A stretch of DNA of 64,000 nt from Oceanihabitans sp. 2_MG-2023 (lineage in GTDB: Bacteria; Bacteroidota; Bacteroidia; Flavobacteriales; Flavobacteriaceae), in contig NZ_JAUOQT010000003.1 in NCBI RefSeq assembly GCF_030547245.1, forward strand, positions 186,001 through 250,000. Direction: 5' to 3'. Positions 25,500-34,636 of this stretch are shown here, piece after piece. The notes beneath the pieces were generated by a model that saw only the letters and a list, made by a program, of their open reading frames with translations, searched no databases and was not told the DNA's origin. A program made the position numbers and the translations under genes. Position 1 is the stretch's first letter; each line of letters begins with the position of its first letter.

Positions 25500-26728
25500 T
25501 CAAACAACACCATATAACTAGATTTCTCTCCTACAACATAATAACTATCTTTACTTGAATCTTTAATTTCATACACACACAATCCTGAAATCGCTTCTGG
25601 ATTCTTGTATAATTCATCAAAAATTATTGGTTTCAAAAAAGCATAGGTTTTATTTTCTATATCTATTAACTGCATTGCATTAACGTCTGCATGCGCTTCT
25701 AATTTTTCAATAACATATTTTCTTCTAGCAACAGTTTCTGTCTTTTTACCTTTTAATACAAACTTAAGCTTTACGTATTTTTCGTTAACATTTTTATCTC
25801 TCAAATATTGCTTAAAAGCATACTTGGTTTTTATAAATTTTGCTATTGCAGACGCTATAATACTAGTAGAATCGTATAAAACATGATTTTCATAAGTATA
25901 CGCATTGTTAGTCCAACGGTTTTTATACTCATACTCTCCTTTCGAAAAATCATAAATAGTATATCCATTTTCAAAACACCAATGAAACAACTTAATAATT
26001 GTAGTATGACCAAGATTAAACCTATAATAATCCGTATCAAAAGATGTTATTGCATAAAACATCGTAGTATCAGACAGAAAACTTAAAGAAACACCTATTG
26101 GTTTATCTTTATTACTAATCGTAATTAGTAATGCGCGTTTTTCCTGAAGCATATGAAATATTAAATCATAATAATACTCCCAAGTTTCTAAAATATCATT
26201 ATCCTTTTGTAATGTATTAAAACGTTTCGTTAATAAAGCTTTAAAACCATTCATAATTACTGAATACGTTTCAGTGTCTATGGACTCGTTATAAATAGAA
26301 TAGGTAATATCGAAGCATGCTTCTAGCCTTTCTTGGTTTCTCCTAAACTTATATCTTGTATTCGATTTAAATTGACTTTTTGCAAAAGCATCATAACTTT
26401 CAAAAGCATTTAATTCTGCTAAAAAACCTTTGTATTGCGGTATCTTAAAACATTTTAAAGAAGAAGGGCGCTGGGTTTTCAAATCAAAATACGTTGGCAC
26501 ATCATGTATTAAAAAAGCTTTTCCCTTAAAGTCTTTTTCTTCTACATCTACAGAATAAGACATCCCATTAGTAATGTTTTTTCCAACATTATAATACAAC
26601 GGAAACACACTGTTTTTCACAAAACCAACATTTGCGATAGACTTAAAAATCAAACCTTGTTTAGAGGCGTTAAAATGCTTTGACCAAACAGCAGTAAAGG
26701 TCCTGGAAACGAATGGATTATTTTTCAT
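25496..26728 (-). CDS. FemAB/BioF2-like acyl or aminoacyl transferase (GNAT fold)
   Basis: The protein of about 410 residues looks like the BioF2-type acetyltransferase (Acetyltransf_6) family. FKSNTRYKFRRNQERLEACF near residues 125-145 and the later YDFSKGEYEYKNRWTN near residue 260 are hallmarks. Members move acyl or aminoacyl groups onto cell-surface precursors, as FemX and related proteins do from aminoacyl-tRNA, while others are acetyltransferases. I use the ATG at 26728; the longer frame begins with GTG at 26749. It is the third antisense gene of the block, converging on the deacetylase gene. Function on the glycan is inferred from position. Confidence 0.75.
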   Translation of the reverse strand: MKNNPFVSRTFTAVWSKHFNASKQGLIFKSIANVGFVKNSVFPLYYNVGKNITNGMSYSVDVEEKDFKGKAFLIHDVPTYFDLKTQRPSSLKCFKIPQYKGFLAELNAFESYDAFAKSQFKSNTRYKFRRNQERLEACFDITYSIYNESIDTETYSVIMNGFKALLTKRFNTLQKDNDILETWEYYYDLIFHMLQEKRALLITISNKDKPIGVSLSFLSDTTMFYAITSFDTDYYRFNLGHTTIIKLFHWCFENGYTIYDFSKGEYEYKNRWTNNAYTYENHVLYDSTSIIASAIAKFIKTKYAFKQYLRDKNVNEKYVKLKFVLKGKKTETVARRKYVIEKLEAHADVNAMQLIDIENKTYAFLKPIIFDELYKNPEAISGLCVYEIKDSSKDSYYVVGEKSSYMVLFD

Positions 26729-27061
26729 AAAATGATTAATAGCAAGCACTAAATTATTATTTAAAAAGAATATATCCTAACACAACACTTTATTAAAAAC
26801 AAAAAAAACAACAACTCTAATCTTATAATTTTGTATATTTATCACCATCTATAACTAGAAGCTATAGAGTCTCTCCTAATAACACATTGATCTAGCAAAA
26901 AAGACGAAATAAATAAACTGTTGTTTTATATATTAATAAAGCATAAAAGCGTGTATAAATTTAGATAAAACTTAATACCTTTAGTATTTAAATCAAAGAA
27001 CGTTTAAATGAGTTCTTTGTCGTATTTTTTTGATTAATACTTTAAAAACAACAATATTTAT
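26729..27061. other. Divergent intergenic region between the two polysaccharide blocks
   Basis: About 330 bases separate the antisense BioF2-like gene from the second block. I find no gene here. The right half holds a TAATTTTG -7-like box at 26826-26833, a small hairpin AATAC/GTATT near 26974-26988 and the stronger stem-loop described at 26994-27031. The region very likely drives block two separately. Confidence 0.5.
26994..27031 (+). promoter_or_regulatory. Hairpin with T-run ahead of block two: possible attenuator
   Basis: CAAAGAAC at 26994-27001 pairs perfectly with GTTCTTTG at 27012-27019 around a 10-base loop, and a run of seven T follows at 27025-27031. The start codon of the aminotransferase comes 30 bases later. 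This is the form of an intrinsic terminator placed in the leader of an operon, as at loci controlled by antitermination. Confidence 0.45.
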
Positions 27062-28204
27062 ATGGCTATTAATGAATCTAATCTGAATTCTAGAATCTGG
27101 TTATCTCCACCTCATATGAGTGGACACGAACAAGAATTCATAAAAGAAGCATTTAAATTAAATTGGATCGCACCAGTAGGACCTAACGTAAACGGTTTTG
27201 AAAAAGACATAGAAACATATCTTGATCAAGAAAGTTACGCAACGGTTCTAAGTTCTGGCACTGCAGCAATTCATCTTGCATTAACATTGTTAAATGTTAA
27301 ACAAGGTGATGAGGTGATATGCCAAACAAAAACGTTTGTAGCATCTGTAAACCCAGTTGTTTACCTAGGAGCAACACCAATTTTAGTCGATAGTGAAGAA
27401 CAAACATGGAACATGTGTCCTGTTTTATTAGAAAAAACAATAAAAGACAGAATAAATAAAGGGAAAAAACCCAAAGCTATTATAGCTATTAATTTATACG
27501 GAATGCCATACAATGTAAAACAAATACATGCAATATCTAATCAATACAATATCCCAGTTGTAGAAGATAGTGCGGAAGCATTTGGCAGTCAAGTTAACGG
27601 TCAAAAATGCGGCACCTTTGGAGATTTCTCTATTCTTTCATTCAACGGAAACAAAATAATAACCACTTCTGGCGGTGGTGCTTTAATCAGTAAATCCGAA
27701 ACTTTAAAGAAAAAAGCCCTCTTTTTAGCTACACAAGCAAAAGAAGAAGGACTAGAATATGAACACAAAACGATTGGCTACAATTACAGAATGACAAATA
27801 TTATTGCTGGTGTTGGAAGAGGACAAATAAAAGTACTAGACAAATACGTAGCACTAAGACAAAGAAACTACAACCACTATTGTAAGCAATTACAAAATAT
27901 AGATGCAATTACATTTTTACAAGAACCAGAAGGTTTTTCCTCAAACAGATGGCTAAGTTGCATGCTATTAGACACAAAACAAACAAGAGACGATTTAATA
28001 AAACTATTAAAAAACAACAATATTGAATCCCGACCTTCATGGAAACCAATGCACCTACAACCTTTATATAAAGACGCCCCTGCCTATTTAAACGGAGTAT
28101 CAAATAATTTATACGAAAAAGGCCTTTGTTTACCAAGTGGATCAAGTCTTACCGAAGCAGAATTAAATAGAATAACAAAATTAATTATATCCTATTTTGA
28201 TTAA
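27062..28204 (+). CDS. DegT/DnrJ/EryC1-family PLP sugar aminotransferase
   Basis: This 380-residue aminotransferase has SPPHMSGHEQEFIKEAF near the start, SSGTAAIHLAL at 64-74, EDSAEAFGSQVNGQ at 168-181, and the PLP lysine K198 in SFNGNKIITTSGGG. It resembles PglE/PseC-type enzymes that aminate UDP-4-keto sugars. The dehydratase that would supply the 4-keto sugar is encoded immediately downstream with an 8-base overlap. The pair would make a UDP-4-amino-4,6-dideoxy-GlcNAc-like compound. A PglD-type acetyltransferase is not visible in the window. It is first in the block that also encodes Wza and Wzc. Confidence 0.9.
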   Translation: MAINESNLNSRIWLSPPHMSGHEQEFIKEAFKLNWIAPVGPNVNGFEKDIETYLDQESYATVLSSGTAAIHLALTLLNVKQGDEVICQTKTFVASVNPVVYLGATPILVDSEEQTWNMCPVLLEKTIKDRINKGKKPKAIIAINLYGMPYNVKQIHAISNQYNIPVVEDSAEAFGSQVNGQKCGTFGDFSILSFNGNKIITTSGGGALISKSETLKKKALFLATQAKEEGLEYEHKTIGYNYRMTNIIAGVGRGQIKVLDKYVALRQRNYNHYCKQLQNIDAITFLQEPEGFSSNRWLSCMLLDTKQTRDDLIKLLKNNNIESRPSWKPMHLQPLYKDAPAYLNGVSNNLYEKGLCLPSGSSLTEAELNRITKLIISYFD

Positions 28205-30095
28205 TTATAATGACATATTAAGAAAACTAACAGAGCGCTACGCATCAAAATGGCTTGTACTCCTGTTTGACTCTTGCATTGTACTTTTTACTTTTTTTAT
28301 AGCATATATAATTAGATATAATTTTGTAATAGATTTTAATTTTTACACCTTTTTAAAACAACTCCCTTTCGTATTCACAGCAACAGTAATAAGCTTTCTA
28401 ACGGTGAGCTCTCACAAAGGTGTGGTTCGATTTACAGGAGTTAAAGACGTAGTGAATGTTGTTATTGGTTTAAACATACTAGCAACCATATTAATAATCA
28501 CTACATATATAAGTAGAAAATACAATTTTGATAGTGTTTTTGATATTCCAGGCTCTATCATATACATACATTTATTACTTAACATATTCTTTATTATTGG
28601 CGCAAAATTCTTTATCAAACACATATATAAAAGCTTATTTCATGATTTTGACAGCCTAAAAACGGTTCTTATTTATGGCGCTGGAAATTCTGGAATGATC
28701 ACATATGATGCCATAACAAATGATGCAAAAAGCAACATTAAAGTTTTTGGTTTCTTAGATGATAAAGAAGGGAAAATTGGAAAAAAAATAAACATGCTAA
28801 ATGTTTATAACCCCAAAAAAATCAACAAAGAGTTTGTAGAAAAAAACAAAATTGACGAAGTAATTATATCTATTCAAAGCATTGATTCCAATAGGCTATT
28901 AGAAATTTCCGGTTCTTTATTTGCTTTAAACTTGAAAGTGAAAATTGTTCCAGATGTACAACATTGGATTGATGGCGACTTAAGTATTGGTCAAATTAAA
29001 GACATAAAAATTGAAGACCTCTTAGGGAGAGAACCTATAAGAATAGATAACCCACTACTAATAGACGAATACAACAACAAAGTGCTACTTGTAACAGGAG
29101 CTGCAGGATCTATTGGTAGCGAACTAGTTAGAAAACTAAGCTATTATCAATTCAAAAAACTGGTGATTATAGATAATTCGGAATCTGCTTTATACGATTT
29201 ACAACAAGAACTTAAAAGAAATAAGATAACAAACATCGAAACCATTATTGCTGATGTAAGAAACAAACAGCGTTTAGATCAAATTTTTAACACCTTCAAA
29301 CCTGAAATTATTTTTCATGCAGCAGCATACAAGCACGTACCTTTAATGGAAAAAAATCCGTTTGAAGCGGTTAGCGTAAATATATTTGGCACCTATAACA
29401 CCGCCGAATTAGCAATGAAACATGGCGCCGAAAAATTCATACTAATATCAACAGATAAAGCTGTAAACCCTACAAATGTAATGGGAGCCACAAAACGAAT
29501 TGCCGAAATATGTATATTCTGCCAAAAAAATATAGTAAAAGGAAAAACAAAGTTCATTATTACTAGGTTTGGTAATGTATTAGGATCTAATGGCTCAGTA
29601 ATTCCTTTATTTAAAAAACAAATTGAAACTGGTGGCCCATTAACAGTTACTCATAAAGATATTATACGATATTTTATGACTATTCCTGAAGCAAGTCAGC
29701 TAGTATTAGAAGCCGCAGCCATGGGATTAGGTGAAGAAATATTTGTTTTCGACATGGGAAAACCCGTTAAAATAATTGATTTAGCAAAAAATATGATTGC
29801 ACTTTCTGGATTAAATTACCCAGAAGATATCGATATAAAAATAATAGGATTAAGACCTGGAGAGAAAATTTTTGAAGAACTATTAATAGATGGCGAAAAC
29901 ACCAAACCAACCTACAACGAAAAAATAATGATTGCTCGATGCAAAGATGTTAACGAAAGTCAATTAGAAAAAATCAGAAAATTACTAAAACTAGATTCTA
30001 CTTCTTCAAATATCGAAATAGTTTCTTTAATTAAAGACATAGTACCAGAATACAACCCTAACAATACCAAATACGAAGTTTTAAACATAAAATAA
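28197..30095 (+). CDS. Nucleoside-diphosphate sugar 4,6-dehydratase, PglF/WbpM/CapD type
   Basis: The 632-residue protein has four N-terminal membrane segments (residues 20-140), a CoA-binding-like Rossmann domain with IYGAGNSG at 159-166, and a C-terminal SDR domain with TGAAGSIGSE at 300-309. The SDR active-site motif is STDKAVNPTNVMGATKR at 418-434, with methionine 429 where ordinary SDR enzymes have tyrosine. That is the hallmark of the long, configuration-retaining dehydratases such as PglF and WbpM, which convert UDP-GlcNAc to UDP-4-keto-6-deoxy-GlcNAc. The start is TTG at 28197, inside the end of the aminotransferase gene. The next gene follows after 30 bases. Confidence 0.92.
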   Translation: MINYNDILRKLTERYASKWLVLLFDSCIVLFTFFIAYIIRYNFVIDFNFYTFLKQLPFVFTATVISFLTVSSHKGVVRFTGVKDVVNVVIGLNILATILIITTYISRKYNFDSVFDIPGSIIYIHLLLNIFFIIGAKFFIKHIYKSLFHDFDSLKTVLIYGAGNSGMITYDAITNDAKSNIKVFGFLDDKEGKIGKKINMLNVYNPKKINKEFVEKNKIDEVIISIQSIDSNRLLEISGSLFALNLKVKIVPDVQHWIDGDLSIGQIKDIKIEDLLGREPIRIDNPLLIDEYNNKVLLVTGAAGSIGSELVRKLSYYQFKKLVIIDNSESALYDLQQELKRNKITNIETIIADVRNKQRLDQIFNTFKPEIIFHAAAYKHVPLMEKNPFEAVSVNIFGTYNTAELAMKHGAEKFILISTDKAVNPTNVMGATKRIAEICIFCQKNIVKGKTKFIITRFGNVLGSNGSVIPLFKKQIETGGPLTVTHKDIIRYFMTIPEASQLVLEAAAMGLGEEIFVFDMGKPVKIIDLAKNMIALSGLNYPEDIDIKIIGLRPGEKIFEELLIDGENTKPTYNEKIMIARCKDVNESQLEKIRKLLKLDSTSSNIEIVSLIKDIVPEYNPNNTKYEVLNIK

Positions 30096-30125
30096 ACTTA
30101 TATAAAAAAAAAAAAGCTATTAATC

Positions 30126-30914
30126 ATGAAATCTATCTTTAATCAACCAAAAACTAGTATTATCACCTCCTTACTCTTTGTTTTTCTGTTTGCATCTTGC
30201 GCAACCACACAAGAGATAACATACTTTCAAGACGAAACGCTTGCAGACTACCAACCAATAGATTTTGATACAGATATTGTTTACAAAACCAACGACAAAA
30301 TCTCTATCATTGTATCATCTATAGACCCTGAAGCTGCAAGACCATTTAACCTTCCTACAATTTCAGAAGGACAATCTGCTATTGTAACACAGGGTAGCAC
30401 TAAAATGCAAACCTACTTAGTAGATAAATTTGGAAATATAGAATTCCCAGTGCTAGGGCAACTAAAAATAGGAGGCCTAAGTAGAACCGAAGCTACAGAA
30501 TTACTCAAAACAAGATTAAAAGAATACCTAAAAGACCCAATTGTAAATATTAGACTAATAAACTTTACAGTAACTATTTTAGGAGAAGTACGTAACCCAG
30601 GAACTTTTGTTTTAGAAGATGAAAAAATATCTTTATCTGAAGCCTTAGGATATGCAGGAGACTTAACTATTCATGGAAGAAGAGATAATGTTTTACTTAT
30701 TAGAGACAATAATGGCAAAAAACAGTACGCACAATTTGACTTAACATCCATTGCTGTATTAAATAACCAAAGCTACTATTTAGCACAAGACGATGTTATC
30801 TATATTTCGCCAAATAAAGCTAGAGTTCGCTCTTCCACTTATAATCAAAATACAGCAGTTGTTATTTCAGCACTCGCTGTTCTTGTATCATTAACTGCCA
30901 TTATTGTAAATTAA
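30126..30914 (+). CDS. Polysaccharide export lipoprotein (Wza-like)
   Basis: This 262-residue outer-membrane export protein has a signal peptide ending in a lipobox (LFASCATTQ, Cys at about 25), the Poly_export domain with VYKTNDKISIIVSS and FGNIEFPVLGQLKIGGLSR, and an SLBB region with VTILGEVRNPGTFVLEDEKISL. It ends in a hydrophobic segment (VISALAVLVSLTAIIV), unlike E. coli Wza, whose C-terminal helix is amphipathic and crosses the outer membrane. It forms the exit pore with the Wzc protein encoded 10 bases downstream. Its start context (30115-30129) is identical to that of the short frame at 6831. Confidence 0.93.
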   Translation: MKSIFNQPKTSIITSLLFVFLFASCATTQEITYFQDETLADYQPIDFDTDIVYKTNDKISIIVSSIDPEAARPFNLPTISEGQSAIVTQGSTKMQTYLVDKFGNIEFPVLGQLKIGGLSRTEATELLKTRLKEYLKDPIVNIRLINFTVTILGEVRNPGTFVLEDEKISLSEALGYAGDLTIHGRRDNVLLIRDNNGKKQYAQFDLTSIAVLNNQSYYLAQDDVIYISPNKARVRSSTYNQNTAVVISALAVLVSLTAIIVN

Positions 30915-30924
30915 AAAGCCCGTA

Positions 30925-33294
30925 ATGAATAATAACGCTGCAAATCAAAAAGAACATTTTAGAGATTTAGTAGATCCATATTTAAGTAAATGGAAACTAG
31001 TAATCCTATGCGTAATTGCTGCAATAGCTTTAGCACATTTATATTTAAGATATGCTACCTACCAATACAAAGCAAGCGCTACAATACAAATTAAAGACGA
31101 AAGACAGAGCACAAAATTACCAGAGTTATCTTCTTTACAAAATTATGGTTTATTTAAAAAAGACCTTAATAATGTTTTAGATGAAGCTGAAATTATTGGC
31201 TCAAGAGAATTAATAGAGCAAGTAGTTAAAGACTTAAAATTCAACATTCAATATTATGTCGAAGGAAGAATACAAAATCACGAAGTATACGCCAATCCTC
31301 CTTTAAACTTAAATTTTAGCGCAACAGATTCTATTCTTTTTCTAGCAGATACTATCATGAATGTAAAAATTCATTCTAAGACTCAATTTCTACTTAAAGG
31401 GGTAACCGAAGGTGAAAAAGTCTGGAAATCTAAAGATCAAAACATAGAAGACCAAGGAACATTACACAGTTTTGGTCAACCTATAAAAACAGGCTTTGGA
31501 GACATTATTATTACCCCAAATCTAGGACAATACGCTGCAAAAATAGGGTCTAATATTACCATTCAAATTTCTCCAGTCACAAAAATAACAGGTGACTACA
31601 AAGGCAACCTACGTATTGAAACAAAAGAATATTCTAGCATAATCAAACTATCTATAACAGACAACAATAGAGACAAAGCTTCTTTGTTTTTAAGTAAGCT
31701 AATAGAGGTATATAATAAAGACGTAGTAAAAGACAAACAACAAGTAGTGGAAATCACTTCCGACTTTATTAATAGCAGACTTGAAATTGTTTCAAGAGAA
31801 TTAGGTCAAGTAGATTTAACAGCAGAAACCATTCAAAAAAGAAACAGACTAACAGATTTAGCAACACAATCTAACATATTCCTACAATCGGAAAGAGATA
31901 ATGAAACACAGATCATTAATACAAGTAATCAAATTCAGCTAATAGATTACATGAAAGATTTTGTGGATGAAAATAGTGGTTCTTCCGATTTACTACCTGC
32001 GAATATTGGTATTGCCGAAAATTCTATTGGAGAAATCACAAGACGACATAACGATTTAGTAATTGAGAGAAACAGATTACTAAAACACTCTAGCGAAAAA
32101 AACCCCACTGTTGTAAACTTAACGAACCAAATTAATGAGTTAAAAGGCAATTTAAATCAAAATTTAAACAACATTAAATCCTCTAACGAAATTACGCTAA
32201 GTGCTTTAAGCGAAAAAGCAAATAAAATTAGCGGTAAAATTTATACAACTCCAACAAAAGAAAGACAGTTTAGAGACACACAAAGACAACAAAACATTAA
32301 AGAATCTCTTTACTTGTATTTACTGCAAAAACGAGAAGAGGCAGCTATTTCTCATGGTATCTCCTCTCCTAACGCAAAAGTTGTAGACAATGGATTTGCT
32401 GGAAAAAAACCAATTTCACCAATAAAACCAATCGTTTATTTATCTGCACTTATTTTAGGAGCAAGCTTACCAATTGGCTTAATTTATTTATTTCAATTAT
32501 TAGACTCTAAAGTTCACACTATAAAAGATATTAAAAAGAATATTGATGTACCTTACTTAGGAGATATTCCAAAATCAAACAATCGAAAAAAACTAATAGA
32601 AAAGGTCGATTACTCTGCAAAAGCAGAAGCTTTTAGAATGGTAAGAACAAATATTGATTTCATGCTTCAAGACATCACAGACAGAGCTAAAATCATTTTT
32701 GTTACCTCTACAACTAGTCAAGAAGGAAAATCGCACACCTCTATAAACCTAGCCTCTTCCCTTTCTTTTTCTGAAAAGAAAGTCCTTTTAATAGAAACAG
32801 ACATTAGAGTACCTAAAGCAACAAATTATTTAAAAATTAAAAATGAAACTGGCATAACCAACTACATAGGCAACAAAAAACTTACCGCTAAAGCTGTTAC
32901 CACAAAGTTAGAAGACAACCCTTTTCTAGATGTAATTCCATCGGGAGTTATCCCTCCAAATCCTTCAGAGTTATTAATGAATGATCGCGTTGGAGATCTT
33001 TTTGAAGCTGTTAAAAACGAATACGATTATATAATTGTAGATACTGCTGCTGTTGGTTTAGTTACAGATACTTTACTAATTAGCAAATACGCAGACATGT
33101 TTGTTTACGTAGTACGAGCTAACTATATTGACAAAAGACAACTTCACATTGCACAAACAATGTATACCGAAAAACGCTTGCCTAACATGGCTATTTTATT
33201 AAATGCTGTAGATCATAAAAAATCTGGAAGTTACACCTACGGTTATGGCAAAAATCCCATAAAGAAAAAATGGTGGAAGTTTAGAAAAAACTAA
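30925..33294 (+). CDS. Wzc-type tyrosine autokinase / chain-length regulator
   Basis: The 789-residue protein joins a Wzz domain with a cytoplasmic BY-kinase domain. Membrane segments flank a periplasmic coiled-coil part: LVILCVIAAIALAHLYL (about residue 35) and IVYLSALILGASLPIGLIY (about residue 505). The kinase has Walker A in TSQEGKSHTSINLA, Walker B YIIVDTAA, and a Walker A' LLIETDIR in which glutamate takes the place of the usual first aspartate. The C-terminal tail SGSYTYGYGKNP is a short tyrosine cluster, the expected autophosphorylation site. It controls polymer length and export with the Wza-like protein. The operon ends at the terminator at 33303-33336. Confidence 0.93.
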   Translation: MNNNAANQKEHFRDLVDPYLSKWKLVILCVIAAIALAHLYLRYATYQYKASATIQIKDERQSTKLPELSSLQNYGLFKKDLNNVLDEAEIIGSRELIEQVVKDLKFNIQYYVEGRIQNHEVYANPPLNLNFSATDSILFLADTIMNVKIHSKTQFLLKGVTEGEKVWKSKDQNIEDQGTLHSFGQPIKTGFGDIIITPNLGQYAAKIGSNITIQISPVTKITGDYKGNLRIETKEYSSIIKLSITDNNRDKASLFLSKLIEVYNKDVVKDKQQVVEITSDFINSRLEIVSRELGQVDLTAETIQKRNRLTDLATQSNIFLQSERDNETQIINTSNQIQLIDYMKDFVDENSGSSDLLPANIGIAENSIGEITRRHNDLVIERNRLLKHSSEKNPTVVNLTNQINELKGNLNQNLNNIKSSNEITLSALSEKANKISGKIYTTPTKERQFRDTQRQQNIKESLYLYLLQKREEAAISHGISSPNAKVVDNGFAGKKPISPIKPIVYLSALILGASLPIGLIYLFQLLDSKVHTIKDIKKNIDVPYLGDIPKSNNRKKLIEKVDYSAKAEAFRMVRTNIDFMLQDITDRAKIIFVTSTTSQEGKSHTSINLASSLSFSEKKVLLIETDIRVPKATNYLKIKNETGITNYIGNKKLTAKAVTTKLEDNPFLDVIPSGVIPPNPSELLMNDRVGDLFEAVKNEYDYIIVDTAAVGLVTDTLLISKYADMFVYVVRANYIDKRQLHIAQTMYTEKRLPNMAILLNAVDHKKSGSYTYGYGKNPIKKKWWKFRKN

Positions 33295-33302
33295 TGAAAG
33301 CA

Positions 33303-33336
33303 ATAAAAAATCCCGAAACGTTTCGGGATTTTTTAT
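33303..33336. terminator. Bidirectional intrinsic terminator of the polysaccharide locus
   Basis: A perfect inverted repeat with stem AAAAAATCCCGAAAC and its complement, T-rich on both strands, lies 8 bases after the Wzc stop and 38 bases before the end of the convergent proline dehydrogenase gene. It can stop both transcripts. Confidence 0.92.
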
Positions 33337-33373
33337 TTTATATTAGAAATATTCTTTAATTAACGCACACGAA

Positions 33374-34546
33374 CTAACACTTTCTTCGCTTTTTTTCCTG
33401 TTTCAATAAAGTAAGCTCTCTGCCTGTCTGTCCTGCAACAGAAGTATTTTCTTCTGCCCTACGAATAAGATAAGGCATCACATCTTTTACAGGCCCAAAA
33501 GGAATATACTTTGCTACATTATACCCATAATGCGCAAGGTTATAACTAATATGATCACTCATACCGTAAAGCTGCCCAAACCAAACTCTAGAATCATTAT
33601 TTGCTATATTTTTTTCTTTCATTAAATCCATAACCAAATAACTACTAGATTCATTATGCGTGCCAACAAAAACTGACATTACATCTAAACGATCCAACAT
33701 ATAAGCTACAGCTGCATTAAAATTCTCATCCGTTGCTTGCTTACTAATACAAATTGGAGAAGTGTAGCCTTTCTTTTCTGCTCTTTCATTTTCTTTTTCC
33801 ATATAGGCACCACGAACCAATTTATAACCAAGAAAGTAATTATTGGTTTTTGCTAAAGCAGTTTCTCTTTTCAAAAAAGCCATCCTATCGTGCCTATACA
33901 TCTGTAAAGTATTATAAACAATAGGCTTTTCAGTATTATAAAGCTGCATCATTTGCGTAACCAAATCATCTGCTGCATCTTGCATCCAGCTTTCTTCACC
34001 ATCAATTAAAACAACAACATCTTTTTCTTTTGCTGCCTTGCAAACAGTATCAAATCTTAGCACGACCCTATCCCATTCTTCTTGCTCTTGTTCTGTTAGT
34101 TCCTTCCCTTCTCCCAACTTTTGATATAAATAAAACCTACCAAAACCTGTAGGCTTAAACACTACAATTGGCATGCTTTCTTTTTCATCAGCAAAATTTA
34201 TAATCTTTAATATTTTTTGCATTGCTGCATCAAATTCTGCTTCATTTTCTTTTCCTTCTACCGAATAATCTAAAACAGAACTCACTCCTTTTGTGTACAT
34301 GTTTTCTATCACAGACAAACAATCATCTTCATTTACACCACCACAAAAATGGTCAAAAACCGTAGAGCGAATCAATCCTTCAATAGGCAAATTAGCTTTT
34401 AAAGCAAAGTTGGTAGCCGCTGTACCAATACGAACCAAAGGCTCATTAGAAATCATTTTAAATAAAAAATAAGCACGCTCTAATTGCGAGTCATTTTTTA
34501 ATGCGAAAGCAATTTCTGTATTTTCAAAAATTTTATCTGAATGCAT
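33374..34546 (-). CDS. Proline dehydrogenase
   Basis: This protein of about 390 residues is a stand-alone, FAD-dependent proline dehydrogenase that oxidises proline to pyrroline-5-carboxylate. Landmarks are VRIGTAATNFALKAN, DYSVEGKENE, VFKPTGFGR, NTLQMYRHDR, KLVRGAYMEKEN with the conserved arginine and YIPFGPVKDVMPYLIRRAEEN near the end. The start is the ATG at 34546 (MHSDKIFENTEIAF), matching the usual N-terminus; a longer frame to 34588 would leave only 48 bases to the divergent aroB gene. The partner pyrroline-5-carboxylate dehydrogenase is not in the window. Confidence 0.92.
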   Translation of the reverse strand: MHSDKIFENTEIAFALKNDSQLERAYFLFKMISNEPLVRIGTAATNFALKANLPIEGLIRSTVFDHFCGGVNEDDCLSVIENMYTKGVSSVLDYSVEGKENEAEFDAAMQKILKIINFADEKESMPIVVFKPTGFGRFYLYQKLGEGKELTEQEQEEWDRVVLRFDTVCKAAKEKDVVVLIDGEESWMQDAADDLVTQMMQLYNTEKPIVYNTLQMYRHDRMAFLKRETALAKTNNYFLGYKLVRGAYMEKENERAEKKGYTSPICISKQATDENFNAAVAYMLDRLDVMSVFVGTHNESSSYLVMDLMKEKNIANNDSRVWFGQLYGMSDHISYNLAHYGYNVAKYIPFGPVKDVMPYLIRRAEENTSVAGQTGRELTLLKQEKKRRKC

Positions 34547-34636
34547 ATTATTAAAATTAATAGAACAAATATAATTGAAGTCTATCATATTTGATTAATT
34601 TCTCCTTATTTTTACATCAAAATAATTTTATTATTA

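Noticed and set aside
30105-30115. Poly-A run of about 11 ahead of the Wza start as a phase-variable switch
   Set aside because: The run is outside any coding frame and similar A-runs occur in other intergenic regions, so there is no frame to switch; an effect on promoter spacing remains only a possibility.
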